DNA of 64,000 nucleotides, taken from the NCBI RefSeq assembly GCF_003030465.1, contig NZ_CP028339.1, forward strand, positions 558,001-622,000. Reading direction: 5' to 3'. This stretch comes from Thauera aromatica K172 (GTDB lineage: Bacteria; Pseudomonadota; Gammaproteobacteria; Burkholderiales; Rhodocyclaceae). Made by a program: the position numbers and the translations under genes. Positions 31,611-40,055 of this stretch are shown piece after piece; within the stretch, counting starts at the first letter, position 1, and the number at the start of each line of letters is the position of its first letter. The notes under the pieces are model-generated. The model was not told the DNA's origin, ran no database searches, and was given only the letters and a program-made list of their open reading frames with translations.

Positions 31611-32840
31611 GTGACAACGGAAACCAGGATCAAATTCGGCAAGACGGCGCTTCAGTCGTTGGAGCTTCCCGAGTCGGGCAAGCGGCTGACGATCTACGAC
31701 ACCGAGACACCCAAGCTGGCGCTGAGAGTGACGGCGACAGGCACCAAGACCTTCTATGTCGTGAAGCGGGCGGGCGCATCGGTGGCCTGGGTGAAGCTGG
31801 GCATCTTCCCTGACATGACCGTGGAGCAAGCGCGCAAAGCGGCGGCGCAGGCGCTTGGCGAGTTCGCCAGCGGCGCAAACCCCGCGGCGGCGCGGCGGGC
31901 GTTCAAGGCTGAACTGACGTTGACCGAGTTCTTCGCCGAGTACGCCACCCGGCACGGCGAAAAAAAGCGCGCATGGGCTGCTGACCAGCAACGGTTCCGC
32001 GACTACCTGCAAAAGCCGATGGGCAACTGCAAGCTGTCGGAGATCGACCGGGCCATGATTGCCAAGGTGCTGAGTGGCGCTGAGAAAGCGGGCAAGTCCG
32101 TGGCGACCGTGCGCAACATCCGGGCGCTCGCATCGGGCCTGTTTGGCAAAGCGGTGGAGTGGGGCTATCTCGACTACAACCCGGCGCAAGGGGTGAAGGT
32201 GGCGGGCAAGAAGGTTTCCCGCGACCGCTTCCTGCAAGCCGACGAACTGCCGCGATTCTTTGCGGCGGTGGCCGAGGAAGATCCTGCCATGCGCGACTTC
32301 ATCCTGCTGGCGCTGCTCACGGGCGCGAGGCGGGCGAACCTGTGCGCAATGCACTGGCGCGAACTTGATCTGTCGTCGGGCGTGTGGCGCATCCCGCGCA
32401 CCAAGAATGATGAGCCGCAGAACGTGACCCTTTGCCCGGAGGCGGTGGCGATCCTTGAGGCGCGGAAGGATTCGACGGGCGGTGGGTTCGTGTTCCCCAG
32501 CAAGAGCGCGTCCGGGCACATGGTGGAGCCGCAGAAGGCGGTGATTCGCGTCATGGCGCGGGCAGAAATCCCCTACGGGCGCGACGTGCCGAACGGGGTA
32601 ACGCTGCATGATCTGCGACGCACGCTTGGAAGCTGGCAGGCGCGAACCGGCGCATCCCTGGCGATCATCGGCAAGAGCCTGAATCACAAATCCCCGCAGG
32701 CGACGGCGATCTATGCACGACTCGACCTTGATCCTGTTCGCCAGTCCGTGAATACCGCGACCGCTGCCATGCTGGAAGCAGCGGGGCTGAAGGACAAGGC
32801 TGATGTGGTGACGCTGCCGACGAAGCGGAGTGCGGCATGA
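31611..32840 (+). CDS. int: Tyrosine recombinase (island integrase)
   Basis: 409 residues with an N-terminal DUF4102-type arm-binding domain (TIYDTETPKLALRVTATGTK), a SAM-like core-binding domain and a C-terminal catalytic domain. Catalytic residues are visible: Arg in TGARRANL (about 238), HxxR in LHDLRRTLGSW (about 333), His in LNHKSP and Tyr in ATAIYARL (about 367). It should integrate and excise the island at the tRNA-Met repeat. The start is GTG after GAGGTGAG. The array of 11-bp repeats lies immediately upstream. Confidence 0.93.
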   Translation: MTTETRIKFGKTALQSLELPESGKRLTIYDTETPKLALRVTATGTKTFYVVKRAGASVAWVKLGIFPDMTVEQARKAAAQALGEFASGANPAAARRAFKAELTLTEFFAEYATRHGEKKRAWAADQQRFRDYLQKPMGNCKLSEIDRAMIAKVLSGAEKAGKSVATVRNIRALASGLFGKAVEWGYLDYNPAQGVKVAGKKVSRDRFLQADELPRFFAAVAEEDPAMRDFILLALLTGARRANLCAMHWRELDLSSGVWRIPRTKNDEPQNVTLCPEAVAILEARKDSTGGGFVFPSKSASGHMVEPQKAVIRVMARAEIPYGRDVPNGVTLHDLRRTLGSWQARTGASLAIIGKSLNHKSPQATAIYARLDLDPVRQSVNTATAAMLEAAGLKDKADVVTLPTKRSAA

Positions 32841-33115
32841 GGCTGATCTATCGCCAGCACGCGGTAAGGCGCATGTTCGAGCGCAGCATATCGACCGACG
32901 ACGTAGCGGCGGCGCTGGCCGATGGGCGGGTGATCGAGGACTACCCGACCGACACCCCTTATCCAAGCTGTCTCTGGCTGGGGTACTCGAACGGCAAGCC
33001 GCTGCACATCGTTTTCGCAGACAACCAGGACGACGATGAGCGCATCGTCATCACCGTCTATCGACCCGACCCGGTGCTGTGGGCGGACGACTTCGCAACG
33101 AGGAAACCATCATGA
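32837..33115 (+). CDS. DUF4258 protein, putative toxin
   Basis: 92 residues: RLIYRQHAVRRMFERSISTD opens a small RelE/BrnT-like fold typical of DUF4258 (HA..RM..R.I). IVITVYRPDP and a final Trp follow. It overlaps the integrase stop by 4 nt and its own stop overlaps the next gene (a zinc-finger antitoxin-like protein) in ATGA. DUF4258 proteins often pair with YgiT/MqsA-type proteins, so a ribonuclease toxin is plausible but not shown. Confidence 0.75.
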   Translation: MRLIYRQHAVRRMFERSISTDDVAAALADGRVIEDYPTDTPYPSCLWLGYSNGKPLHIVFADNQDDDERIVITVYRPDPVLWADDFATRKPS

Positions 33116-33342
33116 AATGCCCCATCTGCAAGCACGGTGAGACCAAGCCCGGACTGACGACCGTCACTCTTGAGCGCGGCGGCATGGCCGTGGTGTTCCG
33201 TGGCGTGCCCGGCGAGGTGTGCGACAACTGCGGCGAAACATTCCACGACGAAGCCGTGACCGCTGCACTGCTGCGCCAGGCCGAAGAAGCGGCGGCGGCG
33301 GGTGTGGAGGTCGATATTCGGCGGTTCGCTGCGGCGGCGTGA
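33112..33342 (+). CDS. YgiT/MqsA-type zinc-finger antitoxin-like protein
   Basis: 76 residues from ATG at MKCPICKHGE. The N-terminal zinc finger has two CxxC pairs (CPIC and CDNC), as in MqsA/YgiT. The MqsA helix-turn-helix domain is missing; the chain ends in an Ala-rich helix. Translationally coupled to the DUF4258 gene (ATGA). It probably neutralises that protein. Confidence 0.8.
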   Translation: MKCPICKHGETKPGLTTVTLERGGMAVVFRGVPGEVCDNCGETFHDEAVTAALLRQAEEAAAAGVEVDIRRFAAAA

Positions 33343-33344
33343 CC

Positions 33345-33605
33345 ATGATCTTGCACACCACGGAGGTGACTCCGCTGCCGGGCTATCGTCTGTTCCTGCG
33401 CTTCAACAATGGCGCAGCGGGCGAAGTTGACCTGTCTGCCGAGTTGGAGGGCGAAGTGTTCGAGCCGCTGCGCGACCCGGCGCTGTTCGCCACCGCGAGC
33501 CAGCATCCCGTCATGCGGACGGTGGCCTGGGGCAATGGAGCCGATCTGGCACCGGAGTTTCTGTTCGAGCTGATGCAGACGCAGCGCGGCGAACGGGCTG
33601 CATGA
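33345..33605 (+). CDS. DUF2442 protein
   Basis: 86 residues: LPGYRLFLRFNNGAAGEVDL, then EPLRDPALFATAS and VAWGNGADLAPEFLFEL are the standard blocks of DUF2442, a small family often next to toxin-antitoxin genes. It starts two bases after the zinc-finger gene stop, so all three genes form one unit with the integrase. It may be a second antitoxin or a DNA-binding regulator; the function is unknown. Confidence 0.8.
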   Translation: MILHTTEVTPLPGYRLFLRFNNGAAGEVDLSAELEGEVFEPLRDPALFATASQHPVMRTVAWGNGADLAPEFLFELMQTQRGERAA

Positions 33606-33729
33606 CCTGACAAAACCTGAGTTCTGCCGCGCCTAGGCCGAGGCTGATCCCCGAGGCCGAAAATCGGGTTCCCTTACCCGGCTGGCGCGGTACCTATTTT
33701 CAAGGGGGCGCCACAAGGGGGGGGCGAAA

Positions 33730-34701
33730 TTGAATCTTCGAAAAAGCAGGACGTTCACTGAGGTCTTCAAAGGTGGGCTTAGTGATGACGAGTTCCGCCT
33801 GAGGGTAGAAGCAGCGCGACGCGCGGCACAACACGAGGCGCTGTCCCTTGCTGGTGCTCTCGTCCCTGATGTTCGCAGCCCCATTTCCGATAGCATCCCG
33901 TCTGCGTTTGGAGTGAAGCGTAGGCGGAGCACTGAGGACGCAAGGAAGCGAATGATCGACCGATGCGGCGTCGATGCACATGAGCTCATGGTGCTTGCAA
34001 TTCGCGTATTTGAGTTTGGAAAGCGCGTAGAGCCGTTCTTCCTTGAACAGCTGATCGAAATGCGTCTTAGCGACGATGATGGGCGGATCGGCAGCGAAGT
34101 GGATCCAGGCGGGGATGATAGGCAGGCCGACAGCGAAATCGATCCAGACGAGAATGATGCAAAGATCGACGAATTGTTGTCCCCTGATTTATATGCCGAC
34201 AGCCAAGGGTGGGCGTGGATGGCCTACACCGCCCTGTCTAAGACGGATCTGCCTAAGTCAAAGCTGATGTTCGGCCTGCAGTTGTGCGAGTTCCCTTCGG
34301 CGTCGCAGATTCTTGATGCGCTTGGGGTCTACTGGTTCTTTGAGGCGGCGCGGCTTTCGAATGCTGGTGATGGCCGCGCACTGGACGTGCTTTTCGAGTC
34401 TTCAGGGGCATTCGAGCTTGCACGTGTCGCGGACGCTAATGATGAAGCGGAGGAGTGGACTCGTGGCGACCACGCTTATGCGCGGCATTTGCTGGGGAAG
34501 CATGCGGCAAGCGCACGCCATGCCGAAGATTACGAGACGGCAGAGCGCATCCAAGCCTGGTATGTCGAGAACCATCACCACTATCGCAGTATGGACGCTG
34601 CAGCTGATGCTGTGACTGGCCTTGAACCGGTGGCATTCAGAACGGCGCGCAAGCACATCGGCGCCGCTGCCAAAAAACTACGCTCTGCACGCAAAGAGTA
34701 G
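33730..34701 (+). CDS. Island protein of unknown function, 323 residues
   Basis: The frame opens with TTG after a G-rich ribosome site (AAGGGGGG). No family is recognised. The middle holds an acidic imperfect duplication (SEVDPGGDD and SEIDPDEND, about residues 120-140). The second half is helical with ARHLLGKHAASARHAEDYET near the end. Codon use is less GC-rich than in the replication genes downstream, suggesting separate acquisition. It could be cargo such as an orphan defence or stress gene. A 124-bp gap to the DUF2442 gene holds nothing clear. Confidence 0.6.
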   Translation: MNLRKSRTFTEVFKGGLSDDEFRLRVEAARRAAQHEALSLAGALVPDVRSPISDSIPSAFGVKRRRSTEDARKRMIDRCGVDAHELMVLAIRVFEFGKRVEPFFLEQLIEMRLSDDDGRIGSEVDPGGDDRQADSEIDPDENDAKIDELLSPDLYADSQGWAWMAYTALSKTDLPKSKLMFGLQLCEFPSASQILDALGVYWFFEAARLSNAGDGRALDVLFESSGAFELARVADANDEAEEWTRGDHAYARHLLGKHAASARHAEDYETAERIQAWYVENHHHYRSMDAAADAVTGLEPVAFRTARKHIGAAAKKLRSARKE

Positions 34702-34787
34702 CCTCTGCAAGCAGGGCGGTCAGCCTGCTCGCTGACTGACCGCGCTGCTTGTTGGCGGGCTGAACGGGCCGGCTGCCTTTCTTCAAA

Positions 34788-34832
34788 GTTCGCACCATCC
34801 CCGTAGATGACGCGGGTTCAATCGGTGCGAAC
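34788..34832 (+). promoter_or_regulatory. Inverted repeat abutting the AlpA-like start
   Basis: GTTCGCACC (34788-34796) and GGTGCGAAC (34824-34832) are perfect inverted copies 27 bp apart. The second ends one base before the ATG of the AlpA-like gene. It may be an operator for that regulator or an mRNA stem that covers its ribosome site. Confidence 0.45.
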
Positions 34833-34833
34833 C

Positions 34834-35061
34834 ATGACAACTCAAAACCTGAAAAACCTGATCGCTGCTGGCGCTGATCTGCTCGATGATCACGCCGCAG
34901 CGGCGATGCTCGACGTGTCCCCTGGCACCCTGAGCGTGTGGCGCTCGACCGGCCGCTACAACCTGCCGTTTCTCAAGATTGGCCGCAAGGTGCGCTACCG
35001 CCGTGCCGACCTTGAAGCGTGGATGGCGTCCCGCCTGCGTGAATCTGGCGCAACGGCATAA
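34834..35061 (+). CDS. AlpA/MerR-like helix-turn-helix DNA-binding protein
   Basis: 75 residues: LLDDHAAAAMLDVSPGTLSVWRSTGRYNLP is a winged helix-turn-helix of the helix_turn_helix_17/excisionase type, followed by FLKIGRKVRYRRADLEAWMA, the usual end of such proteins. On satellites and islands they control excision or the replication genes downstream. ATG chosen at MTTQNL. It heads the block of replication genes. Confidence 0.85.
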   Translation: MTTQNLKNLIAAGADLLDDHAAAAMLDVSPGTLSVWRSTGRYNLPFLKIGRKVRYRRADLEAWMASRLRESGATA

Positions 35062-35071
35062 GGGGCGCGTC

Positions 35072-35368
35072 ATGACCGACAAGAAAAAGGGCGCGACCCC
35101 TTGCGAGAGCGCACCCCAGACCGACACCCTGGATTCTACTCGTGAAACGCCGCGTGAAACATCGCGCGAACGTGGCCTGTTCTTGCCGTTGGCCTGGGCC
35201 GAACTCGGCAAGTCGGTGAAGCCTGGACCATTTCGTGGCAAGTCCAAGCGTAACTCTCGCCGAGCTGCGATCAACGCCAAGCGCGGCCACCAGGGCAATG
35301 TCGACGCCGGTCTGGCTGGTCTGATCGCGCTGGCGCTCGTGGCGGGCGCGCTGATGGTGGGGGTGTGA
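35072..35368 (+). CDS. Small island protein with C-terminal membrane segment
   Basis: 98 residues from ATG (MTDKKKGATPCE), 10 bp after the AlpA-like gene. A hydrophilic, Arg/Ser/Thr-rich body is followed by a hydrophobic end (LAGLIALALVAGALMVGV) that could span the membrane. No family recognised. It ends one base before the primase gene and is probably cotranscribed. Confidence 0.6.
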   Translation: MTDKKKGATPCESAPQTDTLDSTRETPRETSRERGLFLPLAWAELGKSVKPGPFRGKSKRNSRRAAINAKRGHQGNVDAGLAGLIALALVAGALMVGV

Positions 35369-35369
35369 C

Positions 35370-36263
35370 ATGCGCGATGCCATCACCGGCACCATCGACC
35401 AGTTTTGCGCCGCCATGCGTGACGCGGACATCACGCCGCCTGACGTGATCGAGGCTGATGGGCAACTGCATCGCTACCACGTCCAGGGCGACAAGGCCGG
35501 AAGCCGAAATGGCTACTTCGTCCTGCACTTCGACGGGCGACCCGCTGGCATGTTCGGCAACTGGAAAACCGGCCTGCGCTCCACTTGGGCGGCGGACGGC
35601 AAGCGCATGTCCAATGCCGAGCGCGAGACGTTCTCCAGGCTGATCGAGGCGGCGCGGCTGAAGGCGCAAGCCGAGCGGCGGGCGGAGCACGAAGCGCGGG
35701 CCATCGAGGCGCGGGCGGAATGGGCCGCTGCGGCACCGGCTGACCCGGCGCACCCGTACCTGACCCGAAAGGGCGTAAGGCCACACAACCTGCGCCAGCG
35801 CGGCGGGCTGCTGATCGTCCCGCTGTTCGATGCCTTCGGCCTGCTGTGGAATGTCCAGCGCATCCAGGCGGACGGCGGCAAGCGGTTCAAGTCGGGCCGG
35901 GCGGGTGGCCTGTTCTCTCCGATTGGCGACTTCACCAACCCGGCAACGATCCTGCTCGCGGAAGGATGGGCGACCGGCGCAACGCTGCACCAGGAAACCG
36001 GGCATCCGGTGCTGTGCGCGATGAACGCGGGCAACCTGCTGCCGGTGGCGACGGCGGCGCGTTCCGCCTGGGCTGGTGCTGAACTGGTGATCTGCGCGGA
36101 CAACGACCGCCAGACCGAAGGCAATCCGGGCGTGACGTATGCGACCGCTGCGGCGAAGGCGACCGGGGCGAAGCTGATCTTGCCGGAGTTCCCCGAGGGC
36201 GTGCCGGGTTCCGATTTCAACGACTTGGCGATGCTCCGTCGCAAAGGGGGCCGTCATGAGTGA
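35370..36263 (+). CDS. Toprim-domain primase
   Basis: 297 residues. The N-terminal half resembles the zinc-less primase region of phage and plasmid primases (GNWKTGLRSTWAADGKRM). The C-terminal Toprim domain has the Glu motif ILLAEGWATGATLH and the Asp motif VICADNDRQTEGNPG, with SDFNDLAML at the end. It probably primes replication of the excised island together with the downstream DUF927 ATPase, whose start it overlaps by 8 nt. Confidence 0.85.
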   Translation: MRDAITGTIDQFCAAMRDADITPPDVIEADGQLHRYHVQGDKAGSRNGYFVLHFDGRPAGMFGNWKTGLRSTWAADGKRMSNAERETFSRLIEAARLKAQAERRAEHEARAIEARAEWAAAAPADPAHPYLTRKGVRPHNLRQRGGLLIVPLFDAFGLLWNVQRIQADGGKRFKSGRAGGLFSPIGDFTNPATILLAEGWATGATLHQETGHPVLCAMNAGNLLPVATAARSAWAGAELVICADNDRQTEGNPGVTYATAAAKATGAKLILPEFPEGVPGSDFNDLAMLRRKGGRHE

Positions 36264-38352
36264 GGCATTCGACACCATGACCGCCGATCTTTTCGGCGCA
36301 GACGTTGCAGACGTTCCAGTGATCGAGCCGAGTCCCGCGCCAATACTGGCCGGAACGGCGGAACGGAACGGACGTGAACTCAATGGCTCGCTGAAAAGTT
36401 TCCCCGACCTGGGGGCGGACGAAGGCGCGGCGGCGGATTCTGCATCCCCTCATTCGTTTGGTGACGTTCCAGACGTTCCAGCCGTCCACCTCAATAACGG
36501 CGCGGGTTCCAGTGGGACGGCAGGCGGAACGGCAGGCGTTCCAGGCGTTCCGGCGCTGGCCGATCTGATCGAGGCCGCGACCGCTGGCGATGGCGGCGAT
36601 ACCGAGGAAACGGCGGTTCCGTCCGTGCCGGAGGAAAATCGTCCCTGCTTCAAGGTTTACGACGGCTGGACGCTGCTCGACACCGGGCGAAAGCTGAGGC
36701 CGGGCGTGTGGCTGCACGGCATGAGCAAGCCGAAGAAGGAGGAGATGCCGGTTCCCGTCGACTCCTGGGTATGCGGGCCGCTGCACATCGAGGCGCAGAC
36801 CTTCGACGGCACGGAGAACAATTTCGGGCGGCTGCTGCGCTTCAAGAACACGGCGGGCCGCTGGCGTTCGTGGGCGATGCCGATGGAGCTGCTGAAGGGC
36901 GACGGCTCCGACCTGCGCGGCGAACTGCTGGCGATGGGGCTGGAACTTGATCCCTTCGCGCGCCAGACGCTCGCACGCTACCTGCAAGAGCGCACGCCGA
37001 AGAAGCGCATCCGGTGCGCGCTGCAAGTCGGATGGTGCGGTGACGTGTTCGTGCTGCCGGATGCGGTGATCGGGCCGAATGCGGCGGGCGTGATCTTCCA
37101 GAGCGGCGAACGCTCGCACGACGAGCACGGGCAGGCCGGAACGCTCGACGGGTGGCAGACCGAGATCGCATCGCGGGCGGTGGCGAATCCGCTGTTCCTG
37201 CTGGCGCTGTCGGCTGCCTTTGCCGGGCCGCTGTTGAAGCGCACCAACACCGAAGGCGGCGGGCTGCATTTCGTGGGCGATTCCTCGACCGGCAAGACGA
37301 CGATTCTTGAGGCCGCATGTTCCGTGTGGGGCGGGCCTGGGTATCGCCGGAGCTGGCGGGCAACGGCAAACGGCATGGAAGGCGCGGCGGCGCTGTTCAA
37401 TGACTGCTTGCTGGCACTGGACGAGATCAGCGAATGCGACCCGCGCGAGGTGGGGGCCATCGTCTACAGCCTGGGCAATGGGCGCGGCAAGCAGCGTGCG
37501 AGCCGAACGGGCGCGGCGCGATCCGTGACCCGCTGGCAGGCGTTCATTGTGTCGACGGGCGAGCGCACCATCGGCACAACGATGATGGAGGGCGGGCACC
37601 GCACCAAGGCCGGGCAGGCGGTGCGGCTGCTCGACATTCCTGCGGCGCGGCGCTTCGGCTGCTTTGATGAACTTCACGGCATGGCGAGCGGCACCGCGCT
37701 GTCGGACGCGATCAAGCGGGCGGCGACTCAACATCATGGCCGGGCCGGGCGGGCGTTCCTCGAAAGGCTGACGCACGACGAGCGCGACATGGCCGTGCGG
37801 CTCGAATCCCTGAAAGCACTGACCGAGTTCAACCCGCCAGAGGCCGAAGGGCAGGACAAGCGCGCCGCATCCCGCTTTGCGATGCTCGCGCTGGCGGGCG
37901 AGCTGGCGACCGAGTACGGCATCACCGGCTGGCCGGAAGGTGCGGCGCTCGACGCTGCGGTGATTGGGTTCCAGGCGTGGCGGTCCATGCGCGGCGGCGG
38001 CAACGACGAGCGGCGGCAAATCCTCGACAAGCTGGCCGGGTTCCTCGAACGGCACGGGGATAGCCGGTTCTCCGACTGGACGGCAGACGGCGCGGCGATC
38101 CGTGATCGGGCGGGCTGGTGGAAGCCTGACGACACGGGCGGGCGGCTGTACCTGTTCAACGCGGAAGGGCTACGCGAGGCGCTGAGGGGCTTCGACTTCA
38201 AACGGGCGCTCGACGTACTGGAGGCGGCGGGCGCGATCCCGAAGGCGAACGCGGAAGGGGAGCGGTCCAGGCTGGAGCGAATCGGCGGTCGCCGGATGCG
38301 CGTCTATCCCGTTTTTGGCGATGCGCTGCGTGAGGTGGGCAATGGGGCTTGA
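36256..38352 (+). CDS. DUF927 ATPase/helicase-like replication protein
   Basis: 698 residues. The first ~115 are low complexity with repeated DVP, AGTAG and GVPGVP units encoded by GGAACG/CGTTCC repeats. The DUF927 domain follows, with Walker A GDSSTGKTTILEAA (about 342), Walker B LLALDEISECD and sensor IVSTGERTIGT. The C-terminus (SDWTADGAAIRDRAGWW) resembles winged-helix tails of island replication proteins. DUF927 proteins are superfamily helicase-like ATPases next to primases in islands. It overlaps both neighbours. Confidence 0.85.
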   Translation: MSEAFDTMTADLFGADVADVPVIEPSPAPILAGTAERNGRELNGSLKSFPDLGADEGAAADSASPHSFGDVPDVPAVHLNNGAGSSGTAGGTAGVPGVPALADLIEAATAGDGGDTEETAVPSVPEENRPCFKVYDGWTLLDTGRKLRPGVWLHGMSKPKKEEMPVPVDSWVCGPLHIEAQTFDGTENNFGRLLRFKNTAGRWRSWAMPMELLKGDGSDLRGELLAMGLELDPFARQTLARYLQERTPKKRIRCALQVGWCGDVFVLPDAVIGPNAAGVIFQSGERSHDEHGQAGTLDGWQTEIASRAVANPLFLLALSAAFAGPLLKRTNTEGGGLHFVGDSSTGKTTILEAACSVWGGPGYRRSWRATANGMEGAAALFNDCLLALDEISECDPREVGAIVYSLGNGRGKQRASRTGAARSVTRWQAFIVSTGERTIGTTMMEGGHRTKAGQAVRLLDIPAARRFGCFDELHGMASGTALSDAIKRAATQHHGRAGRAFLERLTHDERDMAVRLESLKALTEFNPPEAEGQDKRAASRFAMLALAGELATEYGITGWPEGAALDAAVIGFQAWRSMRGGGNDERRQILDKLAGFLERHGDSRFSDWTADGAAIRDRAGWWKPDDTGGRLYLFNAEGLREALRGFDFKRALDVLEAAGAIPKANAEGERSRLERIGGRRMRVYPVFGDALREVGNGA

Positions 38353-38480
38353 TGACCTGATCGCCAGACGTAGCCGGGCCGCTGGAACGGCTGGAACGGC
38401 AGACGTTCCGGCAGACGTTCCAGCGAATCCCTTGCAAACACTGGCCTGGACGGCTGGAACGGCTGGAACGGCAGAAAAAG
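36300..38480 (+). repeat. GGAACG/CGTTCC repeat clusters at both ends of the DUF927 gene
   Basis: Short repeats of TGGAACGGC and its complement-like GACGTTCCAG cluster at 36310-36560 and again at 38382-38480, while the gene body between is free of them. At 38383-38422 two direct GGAACG copies face two CGTTCC copies, forming a near-palindrome. They may be iteron-like origin sites of the excised element or merely low-complexity coding. Confidence 0.4.
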
Positions 38481-38872
38481 ACAAAGGCGGGGGCGATTCC
38501 AGCGAGACGCCGACCGACACCGCGCCGCCGATCTGGGCAACCCGCTGGCTGCTGCACTACGCAGACCGCGAGCCGGTGGAGGTGTATTTCGCGCCTGCTG
38601 CCGACCATGTCGAGGTGCTGGTGGCCTATCCCGATGCCGTGGCGGCTGAACCGCTGCCTGAGGTACGCACACCGGTACGTAACGAGGTACGCATGGAATC
38701 GGCGGCGCGGGGCTGCTCGACCTGCCGACACCGAAAGAGGCCGGGCCTGTCGGCGGGCTACTGCGGCGGCGGGCGTGACGATCTTCCTGGGGCGTATGGC
38801 GCGCATCACCCGCTTCGGCAGCTACCTGCCGACCAGGGCGCGACCTGCGCCAGCTACAACCCGCACGAATGA
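38342..38872 (+). CDS. Island protein of unknown function with Cys cluster
   Basis: 176 residues from ATG at MGLDDLIARRSR, overlapping the DUF927 gene by 11 nt. The N-terminal third is AGTAG/DVPADVP low complexity, as in the preceding protein. The middle has a conserved-looking WATRWLLHYADREPVEVYFA. The end carries several Cys (GCSTCRHRKRPGLSAGYC and a final CASYNP), suggesting a small metal-binding knot. Homologues probably occur in related islands; no function is known. Confidence 0.65.
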   Translation: MGLDDLIARRSRAAGTAGTADVPADVPANPLQTLAWTAGTAGTAEKDKGGGDSSETPTDTAPPIWATRWLLHYADREPVEVYFAPAADHVEVLVAYPDAVAAEPLPEVRTPVRNEVRMESAARGCSTCRHRKRPGLSAGYCGGGRDDLPGAYGAHHPLRQLPADQGATCASYNPHE

Positions 38873-38883
38873 GGAACGACGCC

Positions 38884-39249
38884 ATGAAAAAGCAATTCCC
38901 CCCTGAGTTCAGCGCACTGATGCAGCAGTACAAGGACACCGCGGCTGGCCTGGGCGACGACCACCCCATTGCACGCCGCCTGCTGATGCTGGCCATCCAG
39001 ACCGCACCCGCTTGGTCCGCACGCGAAATGCACGACATGGCGCGTGACATGGGCTTGATGCCCGAGCCATTCGGATGCGACGACACCGGCCGAAAGTTCT
39101 ACCGACTCGACGACATGGCCGCCAAGCTGGGCATCACGCCTGCCGAGGCGGAGCAGCACATGGAGCAGATACAAGCCGATGCGCAGGCGCTGGGGCTGGA
39201 CAACGCCGTAGTGGCGAAGGATGCGGGCGACCTGCATCGGATGCACTGA
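38884..39249 (+). CDS. Small island protein, unknown function
   Basis: 121 residues from ATG at MKKQFPPEFSAL, preceded by AGGAACGAC. It is helical and acidic: IARRLLMLAIQTAPAWSARE and KLGITPAEAEQHMEQIQADA. It resembles small uncharacterised proteins of proteobacterial prophages and islands. It lies in the plus-strand run with tight spacing. Confidence 0.6.
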   Translation: MKKQFPPEFSALMQQYKDTAAGLGDDHPIARRLLMLAIQTAPAWSAREMHDMARDMGLMPEPFGCDDTGRKFYRLDDMAAKLGITPAEAEQHMEQIQADAQALGLDNAVVAKDAGDLHRMH

Positions 39250-39250
39250 C

Positions 39251-39895
39251 ATGGCGACCAGAATGAAAACCCCGCCGAACCCGAAGCCAAGCAAGGCGAT
39301 CCCGGTTAGAGCGTCGGACAATCCAGCCGAGCATCACGGCAACTACGCGAAGGCGATCACTGCGCCAGAGGTGGCCGCGCATCGCGTCATCATGGCTTGC
39401 GAACATCAAGATCTGACAGCGCCGCTCGACGTGCCGGGCATGCTGCTGATGCTCAAGGATCAGGGCGCGGCGTTCAGCAGCGGCGACATGACGCACGCCG
39501 AAGCGATGCTCTCTGCTCAAGCGACCGCGCTGCAAACGCTGTTCGCCCGACTGACCGAGAAGGCGATGATGCAATCGCACATGCCGAATCTCGAAGCCTT
39601 CATGCGGCTGGCGCTGCGTGCGCAGTCCCAAAGCCGGGCAACGCTCCAAACGCTGGCGGCGATCAAAAACCCGCCTGTGATCTACGCCAAACAGATCAAC
39701 CAGACGACGGGCCAGCAGCAGATCAACAACGGCGTGACGACACCGTCCCGCAAGCGGGAAATCGAAACCGAGCCGAACAAACTATTGGAGGAAGCACCCG
39801 ATGAGCGGATGGACACCCGAGCGACGAGCGCGGCAGTCGGCGCTGATCCGATCATGGCGCCCCTGGGAACAATCGACGGGGCCGCGTACGGATGA
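39251..39895 (+). CDS. Island/prophage-type protein of unknown function
   Basis: 214 residues. The N-terminus is basic and Pro-rich, followed by a helical core (AAHRVIMACEHQDLTAPLDV, MLSAQATALQTLFARLTEKA, FMRLALRAQSQSRATLQTLA) and a polar tail with NQTTGQQQINNGV. This arrangement is common in uncharacterised proteins on integrative elements and may be a small-terminase-like or DNA-binding adaptor, but nothing proves it. It overlaps the next small gene. Confidence 0.6.
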   Translation: MATRMKTPPNPKPSKAIPVRASDNPAEHHGNYAKAITAPEVAAHRVIMACEHQDLTAPLDVPGMLLMLKDQGAAFSSGDMTHAEAMLSAQATALQTLFARLTEKAMMQSHMPNLEAFMRLALRAQSQSRATLQTLAAIKNPPVIYAKQINQTTGQQQINNGVTTPSRKREIETEPNKLLEEAPDERMDTRATSAAVGADPIMAPLGTIDGAAYG

Positions 39896-40007
39896 GGGTA
39901 AGAAAATCGTGGCGCACAATGCCGACAAAGGCGGCACCCGCCAGCTACTCCGTGAGCTACGGTGGGCGCTACGGGATCAAGCTGAGGCGCTGAAAAACGT
40001 CGGCTGA
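39801..40007 (+). CDS. Small conserved island/phage protein
   Basis: 68 residues: MSGWTPERRARQSALIRSW, then PWEQSTGPRTDEGKKIVAHN. This W-x-PERR-x-R-Q and STGPRT..GK pattern is a frequent small protein in phages and islands of proteobacteria, with no assigned role. It overlaps the previous gene by 95 nt in another frame and is the last gene of the plus-strand block, followed by a terminator. Confidence 0.65.
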   Translation: MSGWTPERRARQSALIRSWRPWEQSTGPRTDEGKKIVAHNADKGGTRQLLRELRWALRDQAEALKNVG

Positions 40008-40032
40008 CCGCAACCAGCACCAGCAGACAGAC

Positions 40033-40055
40033 CCGGCCCCGCGCCGGTTTTCTTT
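40033..40055 (+). terminator. Terminator of the plus-strand replication block
   Basis: CCGGC-CCCGC-GCCGG followed by TTTTCTTT, about 25 bp after the last plus-strand gene. It separates that block from the convergent defence operon. Confidence 0.7.
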
